Below, piece by piece: positions 49,485-57,927 of a stretch of DNA of 64,000 bases. Source of the DNA: RHKX01 sp963745755 (GTDB taxonomy: Bacteria > Actinomycetota > Thermoleophilia > Solirubrobacterales > 70-9). The stretch is from NCBI GenBank assembly GCA_963745755.1, contig CAVUYP010000001.1, forward strand, positions 2,170,001-2,234,000, given 5' to 3'. Below the pieces are notes generated by a model that saw nothing but the letters and a program-made list of their open reading frames with translations, was not told the origin of the DNA and ran no database searches. Within the stretch, counting starts at the first letter, position 1. The number at the start of each line of letters is the position of its first letter. The position numbers and the translations under genes are program-made.

Positions 49485-50540
49485 TCAGGCGGCCGCGGCG
49501 GGCATCACGACCCGGGCTACCCAGGAGTTCGGGTCGTTCAGCTCGGCGACCGTGGGGAGCGTTTCCGGGCGCTCCCAGGCGCTGTTCAGAGCGGCGATGC
49601 CGGCCGCGGCGACGACCGCGTCGCAGAAGCGCTTGCCGTCCTCGTACTGGCGCAGCTTCAACTCGAACCCGAACAGCCAGGAGAGCAGCCGGGTCGGGAG
49701 GCTGCGGTCGCGGCGTCGTCGGTCGAGGCCCTCGCGAAGCCGCGCGACGGCGGGGCCGAGATCGGCGGCGGCGCCGTCCATGACGTGCTCGGCGTAGCCC
49801 TCGATCGCTGCCATCGCCGCCTGGACGGCGTTGATCGCCGCTGCCGACTCGGCCGGCGCCAGCAGCGTGATCGGGTCCGAGGAGCGAATCTCGTCGAGCA
49901 GCCGACGCGGATCGCTCGTCGCGATCCTGCGGGCGCGGTCGAGAATCTCGCCGGCCGGGACCCGCACCGGCGCCTCGGCGAGCAGCGAGCGGGCGAGATC
50001 GCCGATGTAGGCGCGCAGCCAGGGCGCCGCCGCGAACTGGACCGAGTGCGTGACCTCGTGCAGGGCGATCCAGTCGAGCAGCTCGCCGGGATCGGCGCCG
50101 AGCTGAACGGCGGCGCCGTCGACGTTCTCGCCGACGAACAGCAGCCGCGGCGGCCGGTCGCCACCGAGCAGCGGGTACTCGTACTGGCCGAGGACGTGCC
50201 GGGAGGCGAAGCCGAGCAGGGCGCCGATCTCGACCGCCAGCACCCGGCCGGTCACGGCGGCGAGCGGGCCCGGCCCGGCCGCGCCGCCGAGCCGCTCGGC
50301 GATCGCGCCGGTCAGCTCGCGAACCGACTTCAGGTTGATCGCGATCCAGCGCCGGCGGCTGATCCACTCCGGTTCGGGCAGGGGTTCGATCGGCTCGAGG
50401 CCGGTGTAGCCGCGGACGGCGTCGCCGGCCCGCTCGCCGGCGGCGGCGAGGTCGGGTCTGGACGCCATCGCGGCCGGGCCGTCGCCGAGGCCGAGCGTCG
50501 CGATCCGCTCGGCGAGATCCCAGTCGACGAGCTCGCCCAC
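49485..50540 (-). CDS. DUF2342-type zinc-dependent metalloprotease
   Basis: 351 aa. HEVTHSVQF is an HExxH zinc site (about 161-165), with the helical C-terminal region YAEHVMDGAAADLG carrying the probable third ligand. This layout is the actinobacterial DUF2342 family, often found near F420 and cell-wall genes. No signal peptide. GTG 50540 lies 7 bp after the stop of the inositol-phosphatase gene on the same strand, so both are cotranscribed. Substrate unknown. Confidence 0.85.
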   Translation of the reverse strand: MGELVDWDLAERIATLGLGDGPAAMASRPDLAAAGERAGDAVRGYTGLEPIEPLPEPEWISRRRWIAINLKSVRELTGAIAERLGGAAGPGPLAAVTGRVLAVEIGALLGFASRHVLGQYEYPLLGGDRPPRLLFVGENVDGAAVQLGADPGELLDWIALHEVTHSVQFAAAPWLRAYIGDLARSLLAEAPVRVPAGEILDRARRIATSDPRRLLDEIRSSDPITLLAPAESAAAINAVQAAMAAIEGYAEHVMDGAAADLGPAVARLREGLDRRRRDRSLPTRLLSWLFGFELKLRQYEDGKRFCDAVVAAAGIAALNSAWERPETLPTVAELNDPNSWVARVVMPAAAA

Positions 50541-50547
50541 CGGCCCG

Positions 50548-51387
50548 TCAGCCGGCCTGGCGGGCGACGCCCGCCTCCTGCGCGGCCAGCACCACGTCGA
50601 GGTGCTCGGGCGAGAGCGTCGCGGCGACCGGGTAGCGGCTGTCGAGATCGAGCCCGGCGGCTTCGAGCTCGAAGCCGACGAAGACCATCTCGCCGCCCGC
50701 CTCGCGGACGATCAGCTGCGCCGCGGCGGCATCGACCGAGCGGCAGCCGCGGGCCGAGAACATCCCGTCGAAGCGCCCGCAGGCGACGTAGCTGAGCGTG
50801 ATCGCGATCGAGCCGATCGACCGCACCCGGTAGGCCTTGCCCTGGAGGGCGTCGATCGCGCCGACGATCCAGCGCGGGTCCGCCGACTCGAGGCCGACGA
50901 CCTCGAGCGGCATCTCCTCGCGCCGCGGCTCGATCGCGATGCCGTTGAGGCGGGCGCCGCCGCCGCGGACCGCCGAGAACTCCTCGCCGGCGCCGAAGTC
51001 GTGGACGAAGCCGAACCGGACGTCGGCCATCGACTCGCCGTCGGCGACGGCGACCGAGAGCGAGTGGGAGGGGATCGTCCGGCGCACGTTCATCGAACCG
51101 TCGATCGGATCGATCACGACCCGGTGGACCGGGTCCCCGGACCCGAGACGGACCTCGCCGCGCTCCTCGCTGACCGCCGAGAGCGGCGTGCCGGCTGCGG
51201 CGATCCGCTCCAGCTCCGCGAAGACGATGTCCTCGCAGCGACGGTCGAGCTCGAGGGTCATGTCCCCGCCCTCGCCGCGCCCCTCGTAGCGGGTCCTCGC
51301 GGCGATTCCCCTCGTGGTCGCGAACAGGTCCGCCTGACGGGCGGCCATCCGCCGGCAGGCGTCGAGCCAGTCGATCTCCGGATCCAC
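50548..51387 (-). CDS. Inositol-monophosphatase-family phosphatase
   Basis: 279 aa. VSEERGEV (motif with metal Glu), VIDPIDGSMNVRRTIP (the D-P-I-D-G-S metal and phosphate motif; the usual Asn-Phe is Asn-Val), and the C-terminal SVDAAAAQLIVREAGGEM in place of W-D-x-A-A-G. Family members hydrolyse inositol-1-phosphate, fructose-1,6-bisphosphate, histidinol phosphate or PAP. The changed motifs make the substrate uncertain. GTG 51387 follows TACCAT (51395-51400, minus) by exactly 7 nt. Confidence 0.85.
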   Translation of the reverse strand: MDPEIDWLDACRRMAARQADLFATTRGIAARTRYEGRGEGGDMTLELDRRCEDIVFAELERIAAAGTPLSAVSEERGEVRLGSGDPVHRVVIDPIDGSMNVRRTIPSHSLSVAVADGESMADVRFGFVHDFGAGEEFSAVRGGGARLNGIAIEPRREEMPLEVVGLESADPRWIVGAIDALQGKAYRVRSIGSIAITLSYVACGRFDGMFSARGCRSVDAAAAQLIVREAGGEMVFVGFELEAAGLDLDSRYPVAATLSPEHLDVVLAAQEAGVARQAG

Positions 51388-51394
51388 GGCGCGA

Positions 51395-51440
51395 ATGGTA
51401 TTGGTGGCCGCTTGGCGGCCCCGCCGGGCACCGGTACGGT
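51395..51440. promoter_or_regulatory. Divergent leaderless promoters
   Basis: TACCAT on the minus strand (51395-51400) serves the phosphatase gene, and TACGGT on the plus strand (51435-51440) serves the helicase-nuclease gene. Both leave 7 nt to the start codon, and the two starts are only 60 bp apart. Confidence 0.6.
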
Positions 51441-51447
51441 TGGACCG

Positions 51448-54400
51448 ATGGCGGCAACCGACACCGACGACGGCTTCGCGCGGGCGCTCGCGCTGCCGTC
51501 GGGGCCGGCGCTCGTCCGCGGAACGGCGGGATCGGGCCGGACCGAGCTGCTCGCCCGCAAGGTGGCCTCGCTGGTCGCGGCCGGCGTCGCCGTCGAGCGG
51601 ATCATCGTCCTGACCCAGACCGCGGCCAACCGCGCGCGGCTGCGCGAGCGGGTGGCGTCGCTGCTCAGCGGCTCGTTCGAGGAGGTCTGGATCGAGACCT
51701 GGCCGGGGCTCGGCGAGCGACTGCTCCGCGACTACGCGCTCGAGGCGGGGATCGATCCGTTCTTCGAGGTCGCCGGCCCCGCCGACCGGCTGGCGCTGCT
51801 GCTCGACCGCCTCGACGAGCTTCCCCTGCGCCGGCACGAGATCCGCGGCAACCCGTCGGGGCTGCTCGCCGGCCTGCTCGAGCGGATCGACGCCCTCAAG
51901 GCGGAGGGGATCGGGCCGGCCGATCTTCGTGACCGGGCCCGCGCCGCCGAGCGCGGCGCCGGCGGCCGCTCCGAGCGCGAGGTGGCGCTGCGCGAGCTCG
52001 AGTTCAGCGATCTGTTCGATCGCCACGACGCGATCATGCTCGAGCCTCGGGATGCTCGACGAGAACGAGCTCGTGCTCGAGCTCGGCCGCGTCCTCACCC
52101 GCCATCCCGATCTCAGCGCCGCGCTCGGCGACCGCTTCCGAATGGCTGCTGGTCGACGAGCTCGAGGACGCCGGACGCCCGCAGATCGCCTGCCTGCCGC
52201 TGCTGGCCCCGCACGGCAACGTCATCGCCGCCTGCGATCCCGACCAGGGGCTGCGCGCGAGCCGCGGGTTCGGCGAGCGGGCGGCGCTCGGCTTCCTGCG
52301 CCGCTACGCGAACGCCGAGCGGATCGAGCTCGGCCCGAGCCGGCGCTCGGCGGGACCGCTGGCGACGGCGGTGAAGACCGCCGCGGGCCTCGTCCCCGGC
52401 TCCTATCGCGACGCCGCTCCCGGCCGCCGCCACCGACGGGGAGGGGACGGATGGCGCCGCCGCCTCGGTGCGGTTCTGGCGCTGCAGCAACGAGCGCGCC
52501 GAGGCGCAGGCGGTGGCCCGTGAGATCGAGCACCGCCTCGCCTCGGGGGAGAGCAGGCCCGAGGAGATCTGCGTGCTGACCGGCGCCTCGGCGCGCGAGA
52601 GCCGCCTGATCGCCGCGGCGCTCGAGGAACGCAACGTGCCGTTCCGGAGCTCCGGGTCGGCGGCGTTCTTCGGCCGCCCCGAGATCCGCGACGCGATCGC
52701 CTGGCTGCGCGCGCTCGCCGACCCGAACGACTCCGCGGCCGTCGTCCGGGCACTGACCCGGCCGCCGGTCGAGCTCCGCTCCGTCGATCTCGCCCGCTGC
52801 ACGACGATCGCCCGGCGTCGCAAGCTCGACATGATCTCCGCGGTCGAGGCGGCGCTCGAGAGCCCGCAGCTGCCGCCGCCCTCGCGCGATCGCCTGCGGG
52901 CGTTCCTGAAGCTCTACCGCGCCGCCGCAGGCGCCTTCGACGGGCTTCGCGCCGACGTCTTCGTCCGGCGCCTGATCGAGCGGGTCGGCTTCCGCCGCCA
53001 CGGCCTGTTCGCGGCCAGTCCGGAGACGGCGGAGCGGCTCGTCAACCTGTCGCGTCTCGCCGAGCTGGCCGCCGGCTGGACCCGGCGCCGGCCCGATGGC
53101 TCGACCCGCGACTTCGTCCGCTATCTGGCCGCGGTCGGCGAGGCCGGCCAGCGGTTCAGCAGGCCGGCCGAGCCGGCTCCCGCAGAACGCCGTCCTGCTC
53201 GCCGAGCCGGAGCAGGTCAAGGGGATGGAATTCGATCGCGTCTACCTGCTCGGCCTCGGCCGCGGTGCGCTGCGCTGGGGCGTCGAGCGGACCGAGTGGA
53301 TCCCGGCCGAGCTGCTCGAGGGCGAGCGCCCGCCGGCCGAGGACGTCGCCGACGCGCTCCGCGCCCGCCGCGCCTACCTGGCGCTGAGCCGGGCCCGGAC
53401 CTCGGTCGTGCTCTCGCATCCGCAGGAGGTTCGGGGCGACGCCGGCGCGCCCTCGCCGCTGTACGAGGCGATCCACGAGCAGCTCGGCGGCAGCGAGGAG
53501 CCGCACGAGGAGGAGCTCTTCGGACCCGCCGAGGGCCTCCATGCCACCTACCGGATGCTCCGCGACGAGGTGCTCGAGGCGTCCTGGCGGGCCGGCGCAG
53601 CGCTCAGCGAGATGCGCCTCGACACCGCCGAGGACGTCAATCGCGCCGTCGCCCGCTACTTCGAGCTGCTCAAGCTCGCGGCGCTGATCCAGCGCCCCGG
53701 AACGGAGTCGGAGCGAGATGCGATCGCGCGCCCTCAACGAGCTGATCGGACGGATCGCGACTCCCGAGCAGCTCGCCGAGCTGAACCGCTCGGCGCTCGA
53801 CGAATACGTCCTCGACGAGGGTCGTGACCGGACCCGGCGCAGCGAGGAGCTCGCGAGCCGCGCCGAGCCCGGGCTCGAGGCGTTCCTGCCGAAGCGCGGC
53901 GGCGGCCTGGCGCTGTCGGCCTCCGACGTCGACCTCTACCGGACCTGTCCGCTCAAGTACAAGTTCGCCCGCGTCTTCGCGATCCCGCAGGAGCCGACGA
54001 TCAACCAGCGATTCGGGATCCTGATCCACAATGTCCTCGAGCGCTATCACTCGGACGAGATCCGCGACGCCGCCGGCGAGGCCGGCGACGAGGGTGGGCT
54101 GAACCGCCTGCTCGGCCTCTTCGAGGCGGGCTGGCGGCGGACCGGCTTCGGCTTCTCCGACGACGAGCTGCAGTACCGAGACCGCGCCGTCGCCGCGCTC
54201 GCCCGCTACCACGAGCGCCACAGCGCCGGCGCCGCGCGCCCGGTCTGGCTCGAGCGGCGCTTCTCGTTCAAGATCGGCGAGACGACGATCGGCGGCCGCG
54301 TCGACCGCGTCGACCGCCATCCCGACGGCAGCTACGAGCTGATCGACTACAAGACCGGCCCGGCGAAGCGGGCGGCCGACCTGACCGACGATCTGCAGAT

Positions 54401-54645
54401 CGCGCTCTACCGGGTCGCCGCCCGCGAGGCCTGGGACATCGAGGCCGCCGACGGCTCCTACTGGTACGTCCTCGACGACGAGAAGGTGCCGGCCGGCGGC
54501 GAGCCCGATGCGCTCGAGCGGGTCGAGCGGGCGGTCGCCGAGGTCGTCGGCCGGCATCACCGGCCAGGACTTCGAGCCGCGCCCCGACTTCAACGTCTGC
54601 TCGTGGTGCGACTACCGGCTGATCTGCCCGGCATCGGAGGCCTGA
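51448..54645 (+). pseudogene. UvrD-like helicase - PD-(D/E)XK nuclease (AddB/AdnA-like), six frame changes
   Basis: Starts at ATG 51448 (leaderless -10 at 51435) and ends at TGA 54643. Homologous segments move through frames at about 52035, 52140, 52425, 53170, 53730 and 54552; each can be repaired by deleting one base, giving about 1063 aa. Segments: Walker A GTAGSGRTELL (Lys replaced by Arg), WLLVDELED (motif II, usual DEFQD), VKGMEFDRVYLLGL, ARRAYLALSRAR. The C-terminal RecB-type nuclease has IGGRVDRVDRHPDGSYELIDYKTG and four cysteines (RTCPLKYKF, then CSWCDYRLICP) of the AddB/Cas4 iron-sulfur type. Probably the non-motor subunit of a double-strand-break resection complex. The count of changes suggests decay or poor local assembly. 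Confidence 0.8.
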
Positions 54646-54821
54646 CCGCAGGGTCTGTCGTCGGCGACGGCACGGGTCCCCGCTCACCGTCAAGAGCCGC
54701 TGCGCGGCGGCGCCGAACGTGACCGAGGCGCGGGAGGCGCCGGACGGGGCGCCCGGCGACGCGCGTCAGCGCGGCGTGGGGCTGTCCGGCGACAGGACCC
54801 GCGCCGTCGCCACGGTCGATC

Positions 54822-55685
54822 TCAGTCGCGCTGCTGGCGCAGGAAGCGCTGGAACTCGCGGGCGATCGCGTCGCCGCTCGGCACGTCCTCCTGGTCGAAC
54901 CCGGCGACCTCGTCCTGCTGCTCCTCGAGCTGCTCGACCATCTCCTTGATCTCCGGGTTGGCGGCGACCGCCTCGGTGACCTGCTGCTCGAAGGCGACGG
55001 CCGCCTGCTCGAGGTCGGAGGCCTCGACGGCGATCCCGATCATCCCCTCGAGACGGCGCAGCAGTGCCAGGCCCGCCTTCGGGTTCGGGACCGCGGCGGC
55101 GTAGTGCGGAACCGCCGCCCAGAGGCTGGCGGCGGTGAGGCCGCGCTCCCGGCAGGCAGCGTGGAAGATTCCGAGGACTCCGGTCGGGCCCTCGTAGACG
55201 ACGTCCTCGAAGCCGAGCTGCTCGATCATCGCGTCGTCGGTGGCGAGGCCGGTGATCGGCACCGGCCGGGTGTGGGCGACGTCGGCGATCAATGAGCCGA
55301 ACGTGACAACCGATTCGACCCCGCAGGCCTCGGCGACGTCGAGCACCGCCGAGCAGAAGGTGCGCCAGCGGGTGCTCGGCTCGGTGCCGCTGATCACCAG
55401 CAGGTCGCGCTCGGCGCCCTCGGCGGTCGCAGCGACGATCAGGTTGTCGGGCCACTCGACGCCCTGCATGCGCCCGTCCGAGATCTCGATCGTCGGCCGG
55501 TTCGCCTGGAAGTCGAAGAACTCCTCGGGATCGATCCGGGCGATCAGCTCGGTTTCCAGCGAGGCGCCGATCGCGCCGAGCGCGGTGCCGGCGGCGCTGG
55601 CGGCGTCGTTCCAGCCCGAGAACGAGGCGACCAGCACCGGCGAGCGCAGCTCCGGAGGTTCGCGTTCCCAGATGATCGGATCCAT
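54822..55685 (-). CDS. PAC2-family protein (proteasome assembly chaperone-like)
   Basis: 287 aa. The PAC2 fold is seen in PVLVASFSGWNDAASAAGTA near the N-terminus, RDLLVISGTEPSTRW, GVESVVTFGSLIADVAHTRPV and GPTGVLGIFHAACRERGL. The C-terminal 60 residues are acidic and helical. Actinobacterial PAC2 proteins are linked to the Pup-proteasome by distribution, without proven mechanism. ATG 55685 follows TACTGT (55694-55699, minus) by 8 nt. The 176-bp gap to the helicase gene holds nothing recognisable. Confidence 0.85.
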   Translation of the reverse strand: MDPIIWEREPPELRSPVLVASFSGWNDAASAAGTALGAIGASLETELIARIDPEEFFDFQANRPTIEISDGRMQGVEWPDNLIVAATAEGAERDLLVISGTEPSTRWRTFCSAVLDVAEACGVESVVTFGSLIADVAHTRPVPITGLATDDAMIEQLGFEDVVYEGPTGVLGIFHAACRERGLTAASLWAAVPHYAAAVPNPKAGLALLRRLEGMIGIAVEASDLEQAAVAFEQQVTEAVAANPEIKEMVEQLEEQQDEVAGFDQEDVPSGDAIAREFQRFLRQQRD

Positions 55686-55752
55686 CGCGTTTCACAGTAG
55701 CGGCGGCGGAACGGCGCCGGGCCGGAGGCGGCCGGGATGCGTCCGGCGCGGG

Positions 55753-56694
55753 TTGCATGATCGGCGCATCGATGAGGCCGCCGCCAATCCCGCAGCCGCT
55801 CCGACCCCCGAGGGGATCGCGGCGCTGCAACCGGGCCGTCCCCTCGCGGGCCGGTTTGCGGTGGTTCGCAAGGACCGGCAGCAGGCGAAGAACGGCTCTC
55901 CCTACCTGAGCCTCGAGCTGCGCGACCGGACCGGCTCGATCCCGGCCCGGATCTTCCGCGACGTCGACGTCCTCGGCGCCCGCTTCGACCGCGGCGACGC
56001 CGTCGAGGTCCGTGGCAAGGTCGAGCGCTTCCGCGGCAACCTCTCCGCCGAGGTCACGGCCCTGCGGCGGATCGAGCCGGGTTCCTTCGACCCGGCCGAG
56101 TTCCTGCCGTCGGCCTACCGATCGGCCGAGGAGCTGAACGGCTTCCTCGAGCATCTGACCCGGGAGGTCTACGACTCGGGGCTCCGCGAGGTCGTCGAGC
56201 AGGTGCTCGACACCGAGCCGGTCGCCTCCGAGTTCCGGCGCGCGCCCTGCACCCGCGCCGGCCACCACGCCTACCTCGGCGGCCTGCTCGAGCACACCGT
56301 CGCGGTCGGCACGCTGGTCGGCGAGGTCTGCCAGCTGCACCCGAAGCTCGACTCAGACCTGCTGATGGCGGCGGCGCTGCTGCACGACGTCGGCAAGGCC
56401 CGCGAGTTCACCTACGGCGCCGGGTTCGGGATCAGCGACGAGGGGGCGATGCTCGGGCACCTGACGATCGGGGCGGCGCTGATCGAGCCGGCCGCCGCCC
56501 GGCTCGAGCCGCCGCGCCGCCTGGCGTTGCTGCACTGCGTGCTCAGCCATCACGGCCCCGAGGCCGCCGGCCGGGTCCGCGGTGCCGGATCGGGATTCGC
56601 GTCGGCCGAGGCGCTCGCCCTGGCCCGGATCAACGCGCTCGACGCGTCGGTCAAGGGCGCGCTCGAGCACGGGCTCGGACCGAGAACGCACTAA
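55753..56694 (+). CDS. Second YhaM-like OB-HD protein
   Basis: 313 aa from TTG 55753. OB-fold region about 25-105 (GRFAVVRKDRQQAKNGSPYL, IPARIFRDVD). HD domain about 145-300 with HHAYLGGLLEHTVAVG, LLHDVGKAREFTYG and CVLSHHGPEAAGR. Same order of domains as the protein at 8655, with about 25 residues less. No ATG or GTG is available in frame before the OB fold, so TTG 55753 is the best start, with weak support. Probably an exoribonuclease. The pair may divide RNA and DNA, or different RNA ends, between them (inference). Confidence 0.8.
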   Translation: MHDRRIDEAAANPAAAPTPEGIAALQPGRPLAGRFAVVRKDRQQAKNGSPYLSLELRDRTGSIPARIFRDVDVLGARFDRGDAVEVRGKVERFRGNLSAEVTALRRIEPGSFDPAEFLPSAYRSAEELNGFLEHLTREVYDSGLREVVEQVLDTEPVASEFRRAPCTRAGHHAYLGGLLEHTVAVGTLVGEVCQLHPKLDSDLLMAAALLHDVGKAREFTYGAGFGISDEGAMLGHLTIGAALIEPAAARLEPPRRLALLHCVLSHHGPEAAGRVRGAGSGFASAEALALARINALDASVKGALEHGLGPRTH

Positions 56695-56745
56695 CCGGCT
56701 GTCGGGGACGGTTTCTGCAGCCGCGCTCCGCTGCCGGCGGCAGCG

Positions 56746-57159
56746 TCAGTCCTCGGCGTGGGGACGGCGACGCTGCCGCTTGCGCTCCGATTGCCGGCGC
56801 TTCGCCTGCAGCCGCCGCTCGCGGGCGCCGCGGCCGGGACCCGTCGGCCGCCGCTGCTTGCGCGGCGCCGCCGCGTCGGCGAGCCGCCGCCGGAGTCGCT
56901 CGACGGCGATCTCGCGGTTGCGCGACTGGCCCCGCGACTCCTGGGCGACGGCCGTGACCCGCGGTCCGAGACGACCGGCGATCCGGTCGCGAACCGCGGC
57001 CGGCAGGGCGGCGGAGCCGCGGACGTCGAAGGACGCCTCGATCCGCGAGGCGGTCTTGTTGGCGTGCTGGCCGCCCGGGCCGCCGGAGCGGCTCGCCCGC
57101 AGCTCGATCTCCTCGAACGGGATCGTGATCCCGTGGCCGATGTCGATGCCGGCGCTCAT
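56746..57159 (-). CDS. arfB: Ribosome-rescue peptidyl-tRNA hydrolase ArfB (YaeJ)
   Basis: 137 aa, family length. The GGQ loop is in SRSGGPGGQHANKTASRIE (23-41), then VTAVAQESRGQSRNREIAVERL, and a basic tail (RERRLQAKRRQSERKRQRRR) that enters the empty mRNA channel of stalled ribosomes. Lacks codon-recognition domains, so not RF1/RF2. ATG 57159 overlaps the stop of the upstream TauE-like gene (ATGA). Confidence 0.93.
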   Translation of the reverse strand: MSAGIDIGHGITIPFEEIELRASRSGGPGGQHANKTASRIEASFDVRGSAALPAAVRDRIAGRLGPRVTAVAQESRGQSRNREIAVERLRRRLADAAAPRKQRRPTGPGRGARERRLQAKRRQSERKRQRRRPHAED

Positions 57160-57548
57160 CGGCTCGGCGCCTCACGGTCGCCGGCCTCGGCGAGGGCGCG
57201 CCGCAGCAGTCGCGCGGCGACGAGCAGGCAGAGCGCCGCGAACCCGAGCTCGAGCGCCCGCTGCGGCAGCAGGTTGGCGACGACGACGCCGACCGCCACG
57301 CCCGGGACCGAGAGGAGCCCGATCGTCGCCCCGTCGCGGAGGTCGACGTTGCCGTGGCGCAGCTGCCGCCAGGTGCCGACGATCGCCATCGGCACGATCA
57401 CCAGCAGCGAGGTCGCCTCCGCCTCGAGCTGCGAGTCGGCAAGGAAGATCGCCAGCGCCGGCACGAAGAGGATGCCGCCGCCGACGCCGAGCAGGCCGCC
57501 GACGGCGCCGCCGGCGAGGGCGAGGAGGATGGCGAGGAAGACGTCCAT
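57156..57548 (-). CDS. Half-size TauE/SafE (TSUP) transporter, second half
   Basis: 130 aa, four membrane helices. Contains the TSUP repeat motif GGLLGVGGGILFVPALAIFL and EATSLLVIVPMAIVGTWRQLRHG. Normal TauE/SafE proteins are about 250 aa with two such halves. Here the other half is encoded just upstream (57551-57910), 2 bp away, so the two probably assemble as a heterodimer. Anion exporter (sulfite, sulfoacetate or similar) by family. Confidence 0.82.
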   Translation of the reverse strand: MDVFLAILLALAGGAVGGLLGVGGGILFVPALAIFLADSQLEAEATSLLVIVPMAIVGTWRQLRHGNVDLRDGATIGLLSVPGVAVGVVVANLLPQRALELGFAALCLLVAARLLRRALAEAGDREAPSR

Positions 57549-57550
57549 GC

Positions 57551-57910
57551 TCAGGGCACGATCAGCTCGGCGGCGACGACGAGCAGGAGCAGGGCGAACA
57601 GCAGCGAGACGGTCCGCTCAGGGATCCGTTGCTGGACGGCGACGCCGATCCCGACCCCGGCGACGGCGGGGACGATCAGCAGCGCCGCATCGCCGAGCCG
57701 AACGTTTCCGTAGGCGCCGTGCAGGGCGGCGGCCAGGGCGGCGATGATGACGATCGCAGACAGCGAGGTGGCGGTCGCCCGGCGTTCGCCGAAGCCGAGC
57801 ATGATCAGCAGCGGGACCATGACGATGCCGCCACCGACGCCGAACAGGCCGCTGAAGGCCCCGGCGAGGATCCCGATCGCGGCGAAGCGGATCGTCCGAT
57901 TGCCGGGCAC
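57551..57910 (-). CDS. Half-size TauE/SafE (TSUP) transporter, first half
   Basis: 119 aa, four membrane helices, with the first TSUP repeat GLFGVGGGIVMVPLLIMLG and ATATSLSAIVIIAALAAALHGAYGNV. Clearly homologous to the following gene. GTG 57910 follows TAGTAT (57917-57922, minus) by 6 nt. The stop TGA, two bases (GC) and the ATG of the second half form the junction, so neither a frame change nor readthrough is needed to separate them. Confidence 0.82.
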   Translation of the reverse strand: MPGNRTIRFAAIGILAGAFSGLFGVGGGIVMVPLLIMLGFGERRATATSLSAIVIIAALAAALHGAYGNVRLGDAALLIVPAVAGVGIGVAVQQRIPERTVSLLFALLLLVVAAELIVP

Positions 57911-57915
57911 GGCGC

Positions 57916-57922
57916 GATACTA
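57916..57922. promoter_or_regulatory. Shared bidirectional -10 element
   Basis: The seven bases GATACTA read TAGTAT on the minus strand (57917-57922, serving the transporter gene at 57910) and GATACT on the plus strand (57916-57921, serving otsB at 57928/57931). The two start codons are only 17-20 bp apart. Confidence 0.55.
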
Positions 57923-57927
57923 GATGA

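Noticed and set aside
51448..54645. Programmed +1 frameshifting in the helicase-nuclease
   Set aside because: Six sites share no slippery codon or stop context, and some zero-frame extensions run on for many codons, unlike known recoding sites.
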